A stretch of 64,000 nt of DNA. It comes from an uncultured Rhodospirillaceae bacterium (lineage in GTDB: Bacteria > Pseudomonadota > Alphaproteobacteria > Rhodospirillales > Magnetospirillaceae). Positions within the stretch are counted from its first letter, which is position 1; every line of letters begins with the position of its first letter. Below are positions 27,961 to 36,953 of the stretch, in pieces. The notes beneath the pieces were generated by a model. The model ran no database searches. It was not told the origin of the DNA and was given only the letters and a program-made list of their open reading frames with translations. A program made the position numbers and the translations under genes. Location of the stretch: contig CAIUSV010000057.1 of NCBI GenBank assembly GCA_903901915.1, positions 1 through 64,000 on the forward strand, written 5' to 3'.

Positions 27961-29073
27961 TTAAGAGCGAAAGAAGTCGGTGACCGCCACGACCACCTCG
28001 GCCAGTTGCGTCGCCGTCAGCTCGGGGTAGATGGGCAGGGCAACGGTTTCGCGGGCGGCGGCCTCGGCCTGCGGCAAGCCGCCGGCCCCATAACCCAGGT
28101 CGGCGAAGCACGGTTGTAGATGCAGCGGTCCGGGGTAATAGACCTCGCAGCCGATTCCGGCCTGACGCAGATGCGCCATCAGGGCGTCGCGCCGGGGGGT
28201 GCGGACAACGTACTGATTAAAGATGTGGCGGGGCTGGCGGACGGCCGGCGTGGACAGCAGGTCCGAAGAAATTCCGGCGAAAGCCTGATCGTAAACCCCG
28301 GCGTTGCGTTGACGGCCGGCGGTCCAGGCGTCGAGCTGGGTCAGCTTGACCCGCAGCACCGCCGCCTGCAACGCGTCGAGACGGAAATTGCCGCCGACCA
28401 CGGCGTGATGGTACTTGGGCTTGGAACCATGCACCCGCAGCACCCGAAGGCGCTCGGCCAGGGCATCATCATTGGTGACCACCATGCCGCCATCACCGAA
28501 TCCACCGAGATTCTTCGACGGGAAGAACGAGAAGCAGGCCATGGTGCCCAGGGTTCCCGCCCGGCCGCCGCCGGCATCCTCCGAGCCGATGGCCTGGGCG
28601 GCGTCCTCGATCACCGGCAGGCCGTGGCGGGCGGCGATGGCCCGGATCGCGACCATATCGGCGCACTGGCCGAACAGATGCACCGGCAGGATCGCCTTGG
28701 TAGCGGGGGTGATTGCGGCCTCGATCAGGGTGGGATCGATGTTGTAGGTGTCGGGATCGATGTCAACGAATACCGGCGTCGCCCCCAGGCGCACGATGGC
28801 TCCGGCGGTGGCGAAGAAGGAATAGGGGGTGGTCACCACCTCGTCGCCGAGGCCGATCCCCAGCGCCATCAGGGCGACCAGCAGGGCGTCGGTGCCGCTG
28901 GAAACGCCGATGCCGTGGCGGGCGCCGCAATAGGCGGCAACTTCGTGTTCAAGGCCCTCGACCTCGGGCCCCATGATGAAATGCTGGCTGGCCAGCACCC
29001 GGTCCATCGCCGCCCGAATGTCACCCTCGATGGGGGCGAACTGGGCCTTAAGGTCAAGCAGCGGAACCGCCAT
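27961..29073 (-). CDS. DegT/DnrJ/EryC1 sugar aminotransferase (copy 2, WbpE-like)
   Basis: This 370-residue PLP aminotransferase begins [22 protein letters not shown]. It has [31 protein letters not shown] and the PLP-lysine segment [20 protein letters not shown] (about 180-199). Its size and motifs match WbpE-like UDP-2-acetamido-2-deoxy-3-oxo-glucuronate aminotransferases. It lies 6 bp after the Gfo/Idh-acyltransferase fusion gene, the order expected for a WbpB/D/E module. It is similar to, but clearly different from, the copy at 19491-20588. The pathway step is inferred from neighbours. Confidence 0.9.
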   Translation of the reverse strand: MAVPLLDLKAQFAPIEGDIRAAMDRVLASQHFIMGPEVEGLEHEVAAYCGARHGIGVSSGTDALLVALMALGIGLGDEVVTTPYSFFATAGAIVRLGATPVFVDIDPDTYNIDPTLIEAAITPATKAILPVHLFGQCADMVAIRAIAARHGLPVIEDAAQAIGSEDAGGGRAGTLGTMACFSFFPSKNLGGFGDGGMVVTNDDALAERLRVLRVHGSKPKYHHAVVGGNFRLDALQAAVLRVKLTQLDAWTAGRQRNAGVYDQAFAGISSDLLSTPAVRQPRHIFNQYVVRTPRRDALMAHLRQAGIGCEVYYPGPLHLQPCFADLGYGAGGLPQAEAAARETVALPIYPELTATQLAEVVVAVTDFFRS

Positions 29074-29079
29074 CTCCGT

Positions 29080-30672
29080 TCACTCCGGCTCGTCGACACA
29101 ACGGACGGTACCGCCGGCCAGGACATGGTTACGGCCACAGGCGGGGCAGACGGCTTCCGCCCAATCGTCGTCGGGCAGCTTGACGCCGCAGACGCAGGCC
29201 CAGCCGATCCGCCGCGCCGGATTGCCGGCCATGACGGCGTGATCGGGAACGTCCCTGGTCACCACCGCCCCGGCGCCGATGAAACAGTACCGCCCCAGGG
29301 TATGACCGCAGACGACGGTGGCGTTGGCACCGATGGTGGCGCCCCGCCGGACCAGAGTCGGGCGGTATTCGTGCTTGCGCTCGATCTCGGCGCGGGGATT
29401 GTGGACGTTGGTGAACACCATGGAGGGGCCGCAGAACACCCCGCCCTCCAGGGTGACGCCGGGATAGACGCTGACGTTGTTCTGGATCTTGCAGCGGTCG
29501 CCGATAGTGACATCGGGACCGATCACCACGTTCTGGCCGATGTTACAGCCTTGGCCGACGCGACTGTTCTTCAGGACATGGCTGAAGTGCCAGATACGGG
29601 TGCCGGCGCCGATCTCGGCCGGCGGATCCACCACCGCCGTCTCATGAACGAAAAAGTCGGGCGAGGCCTCGCTTTGAAACACGATCGGCCGGCGGGTCTC
29701 CATCGCGCGCTGGGCGGCGTCGAGTACGCGAAGCACCTTCAGTCCCTCGCGCCCGTCGGTGATCGGCCGGGCACCGGTAGCAACGCAGTCGAGGAAGTGG
29801 GCGCATTCCAGCGCCAGCGGCTCACCCGGCTCGATGGCGATGGCGATGGAATCGGCCTTGGCCGGCTCGGGGCGGCCGTTGACCCACTCGACCTTGTGGG
29901 GAAACAGCCGCAGCTTCTGGTCGGGCGGCAAGGTATCCTCGAATACCGCCATGCCGGCATCGCCCACCACCACCAACCGCTGTTCCTTGAACGGGTTCAG
30001 CCACGACACGAAGATGTGGGCGGCCTGACCGCTGGCGAAGGTCAGATGGGTGGTGGTGACGTCGGCGATGGCGCGGTGAAGGTAGTTGTGGCCCAGCGCC
30101 GCCACTTCCTCCAGCCCGTCACCCAGCAGAGCGAGGATCATCGAGATGTCATGGGGCGCGAAGCTCCACAGCGTGTTCTCCTCGGTACGGATCTTCCCCA
30201 GGTTGAGGCGATTGGAATAGACGTATTGCAAGCGGCCCAGCCGACCCTCGTCCAGGCAGAGTTTCTTCAGCGCCCGAAAGGCGGGATGGTACTGCATCAG
30301 GTGGCCTACCATCAGGGTCAGGCCCTTCTCCTCGGCCAGCTTTACCAGCCCTTCCGCATCGGCCACCGCCAGCGCCAACGGCTTCTCGACGAAAACATGC
30401 TTGCCCGCCAGCAAAGCTTCCCGCACCAAGGCGGCGTGAGTCTCGGCCGGAGTGGCGATCACCATCCCCGCGATCGAACCGTCCGCCAGGATCTCGGTGA
30501 CCGACCGGACCAACACCTCATGACGGGCGCCCATGTCGGCGGCCAACGCACCGTCACGGTCTGCGACGGCGGCCAGCGCCCCCGCCCGGGCGAAGTTGCG
30601 CACCAGATTTTTGCCCCAATGGCCGCAGCCGATCACGGCAACGCGGGGATGCTGGATGGCTGGATTGCTCAC
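29080..30672 (-). CDS. Bifunctional Gfo/Idh oxidoreductase - LbH N-acyltransferase (WbpB-WbpD type fusion)
   Basis: This 530-residue protein joins two enzymes. Residues 1-325 are a Gfo/Idh oxidoreductase: VAVIGCGHWGKNLVRNFA (about 10-27) and VFVEKPLALAVADAEGL (EKP, about 92-108). Residues about 340-485 are a left-handed beta-helix acyltransferase with hexapeptide repeats (IGAGTRIWHFSHVLKNSRVG, IGQNVVIGPDVTIGDRC, IGANATVV). A C-terminal zinc-ribbon-like part follows with CVC (about 492) and CPAC. Together they could oxidise C3 of a UDP-HexNAcA and later acetylate the 3-amino group, as WbpB and WbpD do separately. The start is a GTG at 30672. Confidence 0.88.
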   Translation of the reverse strand: MSNPAIQHPRVAVIGCGHWGKNLVRNFARAGALAAVADRDGALAADMGARHEVLVRSVTEILADGSIAGMVIATPAETHAALVREALLAGKHVFVEKPLALAVADAEGLVKLAEEKGLTLMVGHLMQYHPAFRALKKLCLDEGRLGRLQYVYSNRLNLGKIRTEENTLWSFAPHDISMILALLGDGLEEVAALGHNYLHRAIADVTTTHLTFASGQAAHIFVSWLNPFKEQRLVVVGDAGMAVFEDTLPPDQKLRLFPHKVEWVNGRPEPAKADSIAIAIEPGEPLALECAHFLDCVATGARPITDGREGLKVLRVLDAAQRAMETRRPIVFQSEASPDFFVHETAVVDPPAEIGAGTRIWHFSHVLKNSRVGQGCNIGQNVVIGPDVTIGDRCKIQNNVSVYPGVTLEGGVFCGPSMVFTNVHNPRAEIERKHEYRPTLVRRGATIGANATVVCGHTLGRYCFIGAGAVVTRDVPDHAVMAGNPARRIGWACVCGVKLPDDDWAEAVCPACGRNHVLAGGTVRCVDEPE

Positions 30673-30735
30673 TTGGGACTCACTCGTCGCAAAATACCAG
30701 GCAAACCTAGGGAATTATCGCAGGGAAGGCAATGA

Positions 30736-31803
30736 TCACAGGGAGATGGCCAGAAGCTCGGCGATGCGGGCGCCGGCATGGCCATTGCCGAACGGGGCAA
30801 CTGCGGTAGCCAGAGGTTGCGCCGCCCATTCGGCATTGCGCCCCAGCGCGGCGGCGTCCGCATCCACCACCCTGGTGGCGCCGGCCTCCAGCAGTTCCGG
30901 CCAGGGAGTTTCCGACGACACTGTCAGGCTACGCTTGCCGAGGAAGAACGCCTCCTTGGGCAGGCCACCGGAATCGGTGACCACGAAGGCGCAAGCCTGC
31001 AACGCCCCCAGCAGGTTAAAATAGTCGAGCGGCTCAGTCACCCGAACCGCCGCCGGCACGGCAAGGCCATGCTGGCGCAACGCCTTGGCGGTACGGGGAT
31101 GGCAGGCGAACAGTACCGGTCGGCCCAACCGGCCCAGCCCGTCCATCAGCTCGGCCAGACGCTCGCGCCGGTCGGTGTTCTGCGGCCGGTGGATGGTGGC
31201 CAGCACGAAGCCCGGCGGTATATCCACCGGCCGGGCCTGGGGCAGATGGCGGCGGACGGCATCGAACATGACGTCGCCCACCATCTCGATCCGCCCGGTT
31301 ACCGCCTCGCCACGCAGATTGGCGGCGGCGTGCCCGGATGGGCAGAACAGCAGGGTGGCGGCGTGATCGGCGACGATGCGGTTGAATTCCTCGGGATGAT
31401 CGCGGTTGCCCATACGCGGTCCCGCCTCGACATGGGCCATGGGCAGCCGCATCTGCTCAGCGGCGATGGTAGCGGCAAGCGTCGATGTGGTGTCGCCGTA
31501 AAGCAGCACGGCATCCGGCCGCCGCGCGGCGAACTCGGCCGCGAGCCCGCTCAACATCGCCGCCGTCGCCCCCGACGCGCTGCCGCCGTTGATGCCGAGA
31601 TTGGCGGCGGGTTCCGGAATGCCGAGTTGGCGGAAGAACACCCCACTCATGGCGTCGTCATAATGTTGGCCGGTGTGGATGATGGTCTCGGCGATCGGCC
31701 GGTTGCCGGCCGCGTTCCACTCGGCGAAGGCGGCGGATACCGCCGCCGCCTTGATCAGTTGCGGCCGTGCGCCCACCACCGTGCAGACTCGGAGCGGCCT
31801 CAT
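30736..31803 (-). CDS. wbpI: UDP-N-acetylglucosamine 2-epimerase family (WbpI-like)
   Basis: This 355-residue protein has the non-hydrolysing 2-epimerase signatures: VVGARPQLIKAAAV (about 8-21), HTGQHYDDAMS, YGDTTSTLAATIAAEQ, AHVEAGPRMGNRDHPEEFNR (about 122-141) and VTDSGGLPKEAFFLGK (about 274-289). WecB and WbpI cannot be told apart from sequence alone. The neighbouring WbpB/D and WbpE-type genes favour WbpI, which turns UDP-GlcNAc(3NAc)A into the ManNAc(3NAc)A form. Its ATG overlaps the stop of the GT2 gene. A 63-bp gap separates it from the fusion gene. Confidence 0.85.
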   Translation of the reverse strand: MRPLRVCTVVGARPQLIKAAAVSAAFAEWNAAGNRPIAETIIHTGQHYDDAMSGVFFRQLGIPEPAANLGINGGSASGATAAMLSGLAAEFAARRPDAVLLYGDTTSTLAATIAAEQMRLPMAHVEAGPRMGNRDHPEEFNRIVADHAATLLFCPSGHAAANLRGEAVTGRIEMVGDVMFDAVRRHLPQARPVDIPPGFVLATIHRPQNTDRRERLAELMDGLGRLGRPVLFACHPRTAKALRQHGLAVPAAVRVTEPLDYFNLLGALQACAFVVTDSGGLPKEAFFLGKRSLTVSSETPWPELLEAGATRVVDADAAALGRNAEWAAQPLATAVAPFGNGHAGARIAELLAISL

Positions 31804-32660
31804 TCCTTCAATGACACTTGATTGATCTGCTCCGCCAGCAGACCGAGGGCGAACACCACCGCCGACGCCGACAGTGCCGTCACACCGGCCCCGATACCCG
31901 CGCCGTTTAAAAACAGACCCGCAGCAAGACTGAGCACGCCAAATATTCCTAGAAAAGACGACATAATTATGAACAGCTTTAGCGGATTATAATAGGCAAT
32001 TGCCGAAATTATGTATTGAGTCGTTCTGAGAGAATCCCTTATTAGCCTAACTTTTGTTTTTCCAATACGGCGACGGTAGTCTATATCAACATAAAGAACC
32101 GTCTTCTTCTTTAGCATATAGGCCAGGGTGCTTGATGTTGTGAAGCTGAAACTGTCCGAAAGATGGGGAAAGAATGGCTTTATGGCATCGCGGGAAAATA
32201 CCCGGAGGCCGGAATTGGGATCGGGAATAACCCGGCCGGCGGTGAACTCGACCAACCGCTTCAGCGCCGCCCGCAACGGCGCCTTGATGGCGCTTTCGCG
32301 ATAATGATCGCCGGTGCGCGCGCCCACAACCATGTCCCAACCCTCCCCATAGCGCGCCAGCAAGTCTGGAATGCGGTCGATGGGGTAGGTCCCGTCGGCA
32401 TCGGTGATGACGATGGTGTCGTTGGCAGCAGCGGCAATTCCACGCTTTAACGAAAAGCCGTATCCGATATTTTCGAGATTGCGCAGCACCCTCGCTCCGG
32501 CGGCGGCGGCAATGGTGCCGGTGTCGTCGGATGAGCCGTCGTCGACGACCACGATCTCGCCACCGAACAAGCCGGCGGTCTCCAGGGTGGAACGAGCGGC
32601 GACAACGGTATCGTGGATGGCGTCCCTCTCATTGAACGCCGGGATGATGACGCTTATCAC
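31800..32660 (-). CDS. Glycosyltransferase family 2, polyprenyl-phosphate type (DPM1/GtrB-like)
   Basis: This 286-residue protein has a GT-A domain: VISVIIPAFNERDAIHDTVV, EIVVVDDGSSDDTG, and the metal motif IVITDADGTYPID (about 90). It ends with two hydrophobic segments (LKLFIIMSSFLGIFGVLSLAAG and GAGVTALSASAVVFALGLLAE). This is the form of enzymes that load a sugar on undecaprenyl-phosphate. The GTG start at 32660 has GGGGAG 6 bases upstream; an upstream ATG at 32756 would overlap the preceding gene by 44 bp. The stretch around 31930-32130 is distinctly AT-rich compared with the flanks. Confidence 0.86.
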   Translation of the reverse strand: MISVIIPAFNERDAIHDTVVAARSTLETAGLFGGEIVVVDDGSSDDTGTIAAAAGARVLRNLENIGYGFSLKRGIAAAANDTIVITDADGTYPIDRIPDLLARYGEGWDMVVGARTGDHYRESAIKAPLRAALKRLVEFTAGRVIPDPNSGLRVFSRDAIKPFFPHLSDSFSFTTSSTLAYMLKKKTVLYVDIDYRRRIGKTKVRLIRDSLRTTQYIISAIAYYNPLKLFIIMSSFLGIFGVLSLAAGLFLNGAGIGAGVTALSASAVVFALGLLAEQINQVSLKE

Positions 32661-32712
32661 CGCACACTCCCCTGTCCGGCCGACGGGAATGGCGTCCCGC
32701 CGGCGCTGATCG

Positions 32713-34269
32713 TCAGCGACCGCTCGCAACGACGAAATAGTCTTCCCAATATTCATGAACCTTCAACTCGAAGGGATCGCCGAACGAGATCCACTGGTCG
32801 ACGTCGAACACGACGAAGCGCTTGCCTGCTGCCAACAACCCGTTGATGCTGGTGCCGACATAGTGTTCGCCGTTGACGGTGATACCGGCGGCGATCATCT
32901 GTTCGACACCCCGTTTGAAATCGCCGGCCCGGCGATACCAGAATGTCCCGACCACCAGCGGATCGGTGCCGGGACTGTCGCTGATGGTCCGCTTTTCAAC
33001 CACTTCGGTAATGGTGCGCCGGTCGGGCGCCGTGCGGCAATAAGCGAAGGCGTTTGGGTTCCTCACCAAGCCACTGCCCATGCGATAGGTCCAGACGGCA
33101 CCGTCGATGGACGGATCGGCCAGCACCGCCTGCCAGGCGACGGCGTCGAACAGATGCTCGTAATCGCACGACGCGATCATCAGCGGGGCTTCGTCGGGCA
33201 GCAGATCCGCCGCCAGCATGCAGGTAGCCGCCTGCCCCGAGGTAAGGCCCGGTACCGGCACAGTCGCACAGTCGCCAAAGAAACGCCCCAGCATGCGCTC
33301 CAATGGATGCCGGGCGAGATCCTCGGCCCTCGGCAGGAAGACCCAGCGGGCGGCGGGCGGCATCGACTGCGCCGCGCGGACCACCATCGGCACGCCGTGG
33401 ACCTGAATCATCGGCTTGGCGACCCGGTAGCCGTATTGGCGGAAGCGATTCCCCGCTCCGGCCATGGGCACCATGTTGATTTGACCGGAAAAAGCCGCGA
33501 CATCCCCCTCGGACCGCGTCCTCGCTTTGCTATGGTAGCGGTGCCAATACTGGTACTGCTCGTAATCCTCGGGAGTGCCGAGGCAGATGAAGTGCTCGAC
33601 CTCGTGGATACATACGTCGAAGCCGTCATCAACCAGATCGTTGAAGATCAGGCTGACATAGGCCTCCGGCAATTCGCGGTTCTTGCGAGCCAGCAGGCGC
33701 CCGCCGTAATCGCGAAACAGAGCCCAGCGACGGAAATAGTAAATGCCGACCGAAGCGTGTTCCTGACTACGGTCCTCGGTAAAACTCGCCTTCTCGCGCA
33801 GTTCCAGCATACGGGTACCATCGGTGCGCATGTAGGCGTAGAAGGTCGAACCGAACGACGCCGGGTGAAAACCGCGAAACGATGGCACCGCCGCGTCGTG
33901 ACCCCGGGCATGGCGCAGGAACGCGGCGTAATCCCAGGTCACGGTGAAATCGCAATAGGTGACGATCACCTCGTCATCGTCGGCAATACCAGCAACCTGA
34001 AGCGCCGAGAAGGTGGGACCATCCTCGTGGCACGGAATCACCACCACCCGGGCACGGCGCGCCAGACCGGCCAGCAGTGCCTCAATTCCCGGATTATCTG
34101 CCACTTGGTTCTCGTTGAGGACAAAATGAAAATGGTCCTCGGCCCCGAACATGTCGATGACATGCCGGATCATCGGCGCATCACCCACCGGCAACAGAAA
34201 TTTCGGACCGGAGTAGCCCGCCTGAGTGAAACGGCGGGAATGGCCCGCCATGGTGACAATAACGTGCAT
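32713..34269 (-). CDS. Tandem nucleotidyltransferase (two NTP-transferase domains in one chain)
   Basis: This 518-residue protein contains two sugar-nucleotidyltransferase domains. Domain 1 (1-250) starts VTMAGHSRRFTQAGYSGPKF with a PK-type lysine and an acidic TYCDFTVTWD (about 105). Domain 2 (from about 262) starts VPMAGAGNRFRQYGYRVAKP with the acidic ASCDYEHLFD (about 361). Both keep the glycine-rich NTP loop, the conserved lysine and the Asp near the metal site, so both may be active. The substrate may be a phosphorylated sugar or polyol, activated with CTP, GTP, UTP or dTTP. It is in the operon with the isomerase, epimerase and dehydrogenases, which suggests activation of their product. 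Confidence 0.82.
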   Translation of the reverse strand: MHVIVTMAGHSRRFTQAGYSGPKFLLPVGDAPMIRHVIDMFGAEDHFHFVLNENQVADNPGIEALLAGLARRARVVVIPCHEDGPTFSALQVAGIADDDEVIVTYCDFTVTWDYAAFLRHARGHDAAVPSFRGFHPASFGSTFYAYMRTDGTRMLELREKASFTEDRSQEHASVGIYYFRRWALFRDYGGRLLARKNRELPEAYVSLIFNDLVDDGFDVCIHEVEHFICLGTPEDYEQYQYWHRYHSKARTRSEGDVAAFSGQINMVPMAGAGNRFRQYGYRVAKPMIQVHGVPMVVRAAQSMPPAARWVFLPRAEDLARHPLERMLGRFFGDCATVPVPGLTSGQAATCMLAADLLPDEAPLMIASCDYEHLFDAVAWQAVLADPSIDGAVWTYRMGSGLVRNPNAFAYCRTAPDRRTITEVVEKRTISDSPGTDPLVVGTFWYRRAGDFKRGVEQMIAAGITVNGEHYVGTSINGLLAAGKRFVVFDVDQWISFGDPFELKVHEYWEDYFVVASGR

Positions 34270-34276
34270 AGCCCGC

Positions 34277-35200
34277 TCAGTCGGCGACGTAAGGACGCCA
34301 GAAGGCGACCGATTCCCGCAACACCTCGACCACCGTACTGTCGGCCGGTTCGCGTTCCCGGAAACTCAGCTCCAGCAGCAATTCCACGTTACCGCGGGCC
34401 CCGGCGGCAACCAGGGTCTCCAGCACCTGCGCCGGCAATATCCTTCCACGTTCGTTATTGGCCTTGGTGAACGGCCAATGGCCGCCCTTGTCCTTGGAGC
34501 TCTGCTTGAGATGGATCTGCGGACTCTCGGCGGCGAAGCTGGTCAGCCATGCGTAGGGATCGGTATCGGCGGGGTCAGCCGAACTGACATCGCCATGGTC
34601 GACATCAAGACATATGCCGAAAGGCAGCGGCGCGCCGACATTGACGTCCCGTTGCAGGCGGTGGCATTCCGCCAAGGTCTCGCCCTGTTCGCGGCTAATC
34701 GACATTGGTTCCCAGGTGAGGCCGGACAGCCCCTTGTCCTTGGCGTAGGCGGCAATCTCATGCCAGTGGGTGATATTCTGGCGGCGACGCTCCTCGCGCC
34801 GAAGCGAGTCGCCATTGTCCCGATGGGTAAAGATGCCGAAATGGCTGCCCATGGCGCTGGCGCCGAGATCCACGGACAAATCGGCGAACCGCTTAAACCA
34901 CCCCACCCAATGAGCCCGAACCTCGGCATCGGGATGGGCAAGGTGGTTGACGCGGGTAAAGGCACCGGTAAACGTGCTGGTCACCCTGGTGCCGTAACGG
35001 TCGCAGGCGGCGGAGATACGCTTGACCTGAGAGGCGAGGACCGCCCCGGGCAGATCCGGATTCAGCATGTCGGCGGTGAATTGAACCGCCTTCAACCCCA
35101 GGTCTCCCCCGACGATCCGGACCCATTCCTCGGGTTCGGCATAGCGGTTGACGGCAAAGCCGGTGTTGATTCCCAGGGTGAAGACCGCCTGTTCGCTCAT
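34277..35200 (-). CDS. TIM-barrel sugar (phosphate) isomerase/epimerase
   Basis: This 307-residue protein belongs to the xylose-isomerase-like TIM-barrel family (AP endonuclease 2 fold). Visible parts are TLGINTGFAVNRYAEPEEWV, VQFTADMLNPDLPG, GSHFGIFTHRD, LTWEPMSISREQGETLAEC, ICLDVDHGDVSSAD and IHLKQSSKDKGGHW. The E/D/H pattern (WEPM, DVDHGD, HLKQ) is that of the divalent-metal site. Related proteins isomerise or epimerise ketoses or their phosphates. ATG 35200 overlaps the RPE-like gene stop in ATGA. Its position before the tandem nucleotidyltransferase suggests that it prepares that enzyme's substrate. The reaction is not certain. Confidence 0.8.
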   Translation of the reverse strand: MSEQAVFTLGINTGFAVNRYAEPEEWVRIVGGDLGLKAVQFTADMLNPDLPGAVLASQVKRISAACDRYGTRVTSTFTGAFTRVNHLAHPDAEVRAHWVGWFKRFADLSVDLGASAMGSHFGIFTHRDNGDSLRREERRRQNITHWHEIAAYAKDKGLSGLTWEPMSISREQGETLAECHRLQRDVNVGAPLPFGICLDVDHGDVSSADPADTDPYAWLTSFAAESPQIHLKQSSKDKGGHWPFTKANNERGRILPAQVLETLVAAGARGNVELLLELSFREREPADSTVVEVLRESVAFWRPYVAD

Positions 35201-35904
35201 TCCCGCTCCAATCCCAGCGCAATGCATTCCCTGAGTCGCCTCACGGCGTCCTCAAGCGGCATGTCGGAGCGAAACAGACCGGAGGATCCACCCACCAGAA
35301 TATCCGCTCCCGCAGCCACCATGTTCGGGACGTTCTCATAGTTGACGTTGCCATCCACCGCAATCTTGATGTCGAGCTTCATATCGGCGATCAGTTGGCG
35401 CAACTTCTCGACCTTGCGCAGAGTCTGCGGTACCAGCTGGCCACCCATGTAGCCAGGATCGACCGTCATCACCAGCACCACATCGACGTCTTCGATAACA
35501 TATTCCAGCGCATCAATGGCGGTACCCGGGCAAATCGCCACTCCCACCTCGGCATTCAGCCGGCGCACCGCCACCAGATCGCGGTGCAGATTGCGGCAGC
35601 ATTCCTGATGAATGGTGAACAGATCACCTGGCGACACTTGAAAGGCTCCGAACAATCGCCCAGGCTCGTCGACCATCAGATGATAGCTTGATGGCAGCGT
35701 GGTTCGGGCACGGAACCGATTGATGATGCTCGACCCCATGGTGAAATCAGGGGCGAAGCGGCCGTCGATGACGTCGAAGTGCAAAGAATCGACGCCTTCT
35801 CGCTCAAGAATGTCGAGCTGACGACCGGCATCGAGCCAATCGACGCACATGATCGACGCGGCGATCGCGACCTTGCGCCGTTCCGACGGGACCGCGTCAA
35901 CCAT
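35197..35904 (-). CDS. Ribulose-phosphate 3-epimerase family protein
   Basis: This 235-residue TIM-barrel protein has the RPE pattern: IAASIMCVDWLDAGRQL (Ser/Asp, about 13), SLHFDVIDGRFAPDFTMG (about 37-54), SSYHLMVDEPGRLFGAF, VMTVDPGYMGGQLVPQTLRK (about 140-159) and IAVDGNVNYENVPNMVAAGA (about 175). The metal-ligand His and Asp residues of RPE are retained. It interconverts D-ribulose-5-phosphate with D-xylulose-5-phosphate in classical enzymes; a variant substrate is possible here. ATG 35904 is 8 bp inside the upstream dehydrogenase gene. Its presence in the operon outside a Calvin-cycle context suggests a pathway-specific copy. Confidence 0.87.
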   Translation of the reverse strand: MVDAVPSERRKVAIAASIMCVDWLDAGRQLDILEREGVDSLHFDVIDGRFAPDFTMGSSIINRFRARTTLPSSYHLMVDEPGRLFGAFQVSPGDLFTIHQECCRNLHRDLVAVRRLNAEVGVAICPGTAIDALEYVIEDVDVVLVMTVDPGYMGGQLVPQTLRKVEKLRQLIADMKLDIKIAVDGNVNYENVPNMVAAGADILVGGSSGLFRSDMPLEDAVRRLRECIALGLERE

Positions 35905-36952
35905 TGGGCCGTACCACGACCTTGATGCCCGCGCCGCCGCGGGCAACATCCAGGGCCTGTAAAATTCCTCCCAGGGCGAAGGTGTGGGTGACCAGCGGCG
36001 CCACATCGATGCGCCCATCCTCGATCAAGGCCAACGCCTCCCGATGATGGATCGGGGTCGAGCCATGCGAGCCGGTGACATAGGCCTCGCGATAGTGCAG
36101 GTGATTGGAAAGCAGGCCGATAGCCGGAGCCGATTTCGCCAAACCGCCAAACAGATTGACGACACCACGCTTGGCCACCGCAGCGATCGCCTGCTCGTGG
36201 GTGTTGACCGCCGGACAGGCGGTGAACAGCACGTCGGCACCGTCACCACCGGTGGCCGCCATGATCGCCGCCACCGGATCGGTGGCGGTCGGGTCGATCA
36301 CCTGGAAACCAAGGGACTCGGCCTGGGCACGCCGGACCGGGGAAGGTTCGATCACGACGACGGTCTCGGCGGCAAAACGGGAGCGCCCCAACAGCGCCAG
36401 CATGAGCCCGATCGGTCCGGCGCCGAATACCGCCACCCGGCACCCCGGCTGGGCCAACGCCCGCTCGTAGCCGTTGAGGCAACAGGCCAGCGGCTCGGCC
36501 AGCGCCGCCAGTTCGTAAGCGATCTGGGATTGGATGCGTGAAACCGGCCCATGGCGCAGCACCACCGGTTCCAGCCGCAAAAATTGGGCATAGCCGCCAT
36601 CGAACTGGTAACCGATGGCCAAATTGGTGTCGCAACAATTCCCCCGGCCGGCGCGGCAGTGGACACACTCCCCACAGGGAACATCGGCACCGACGGCGAC
36701 GCGGTCACCGACCTTGACCTCGACGGCACCGGCCCCCACCGCCACCACCTCGCCGGCGACCTCGTGGCCGATGATACGGGGCGGTTGAATTCTCGCATTA
36801 CCTTCGCGAACGATACGCAGATCGGAACCACACACGGCACACGCCTCGACCCGCAGCAAAGCGGTGCCCGGCAGCACCTCGGGAACCGCCACCTCTTCGA
36901 CCACCAGCGTCTCGGGCCCCAGCCACCGGGCGGCCTTCATGGTCTCTTGCAT
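35897..36952 (-). CDS. Zinc-dependent alcohol/polyol dehydrogenase (MDR family), copy 1
   Basis: This 351-residue medium-chain dehydrogenase has a catalytic zinc Cys in VEACAVCGSDLRIV (about 36), GHEVAGEVVAVG (about 61), and four structural-zinc cysteines in VPCGECVHCRAGRGNCC (about 88-104). The NAD loop is AVFGAGPIGLMLALLG (about 170). It ends in GGAGIKVVVRPNG. Family members oxidise or reduce polyols (sorbitol, galactitol-phosphate, ribitol-phosphate: compare TarJ). ATG 36952 lies 2 bp past the upstream stop. In this operon a role in making a sugar alcohol or keto sugar phosphate is plausible but unproven. Confidence 0.88.
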   Translation of the reverse strand: MQETMKAARWLGPETLVVEEVAVPEVLPGTALLRVEACAVCGSDLRIVREGNARIQPPRIIGHEVAGEVVAVGAGAVEVKVGDRVAVGADVPCGECVHCRAGRGNCCDTNLAIGYQFDGGYAQFLRLEPVVLRHGPVSRIQSQIAYELAALAEPLACCLNGYERALAQPGCRVAVFGAGPIGLMLALLGRSRFAAETVVVIEPSPVRRAQAESLGFQVIDPTATDPVAAIMAATGGDGADVLFTACPAVNTHEQAIAAVAKRGVVNLFGGLAKSAPAIGLLSNHLHYREAYVTGSHGSTPIHHREALALIEDGRIDVAPLVTHTFALGGILQALDVARGGAGIKVVVRPNG

Positions 36953-36953
36953 G

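Noticed and set aside
28120-30735. 871-codon open frame on the plus strand opposite the aminotransferase and fusion genes
   Set aside because: The minus strand encodes well-supported enzymes; this frame is a composition artefact.
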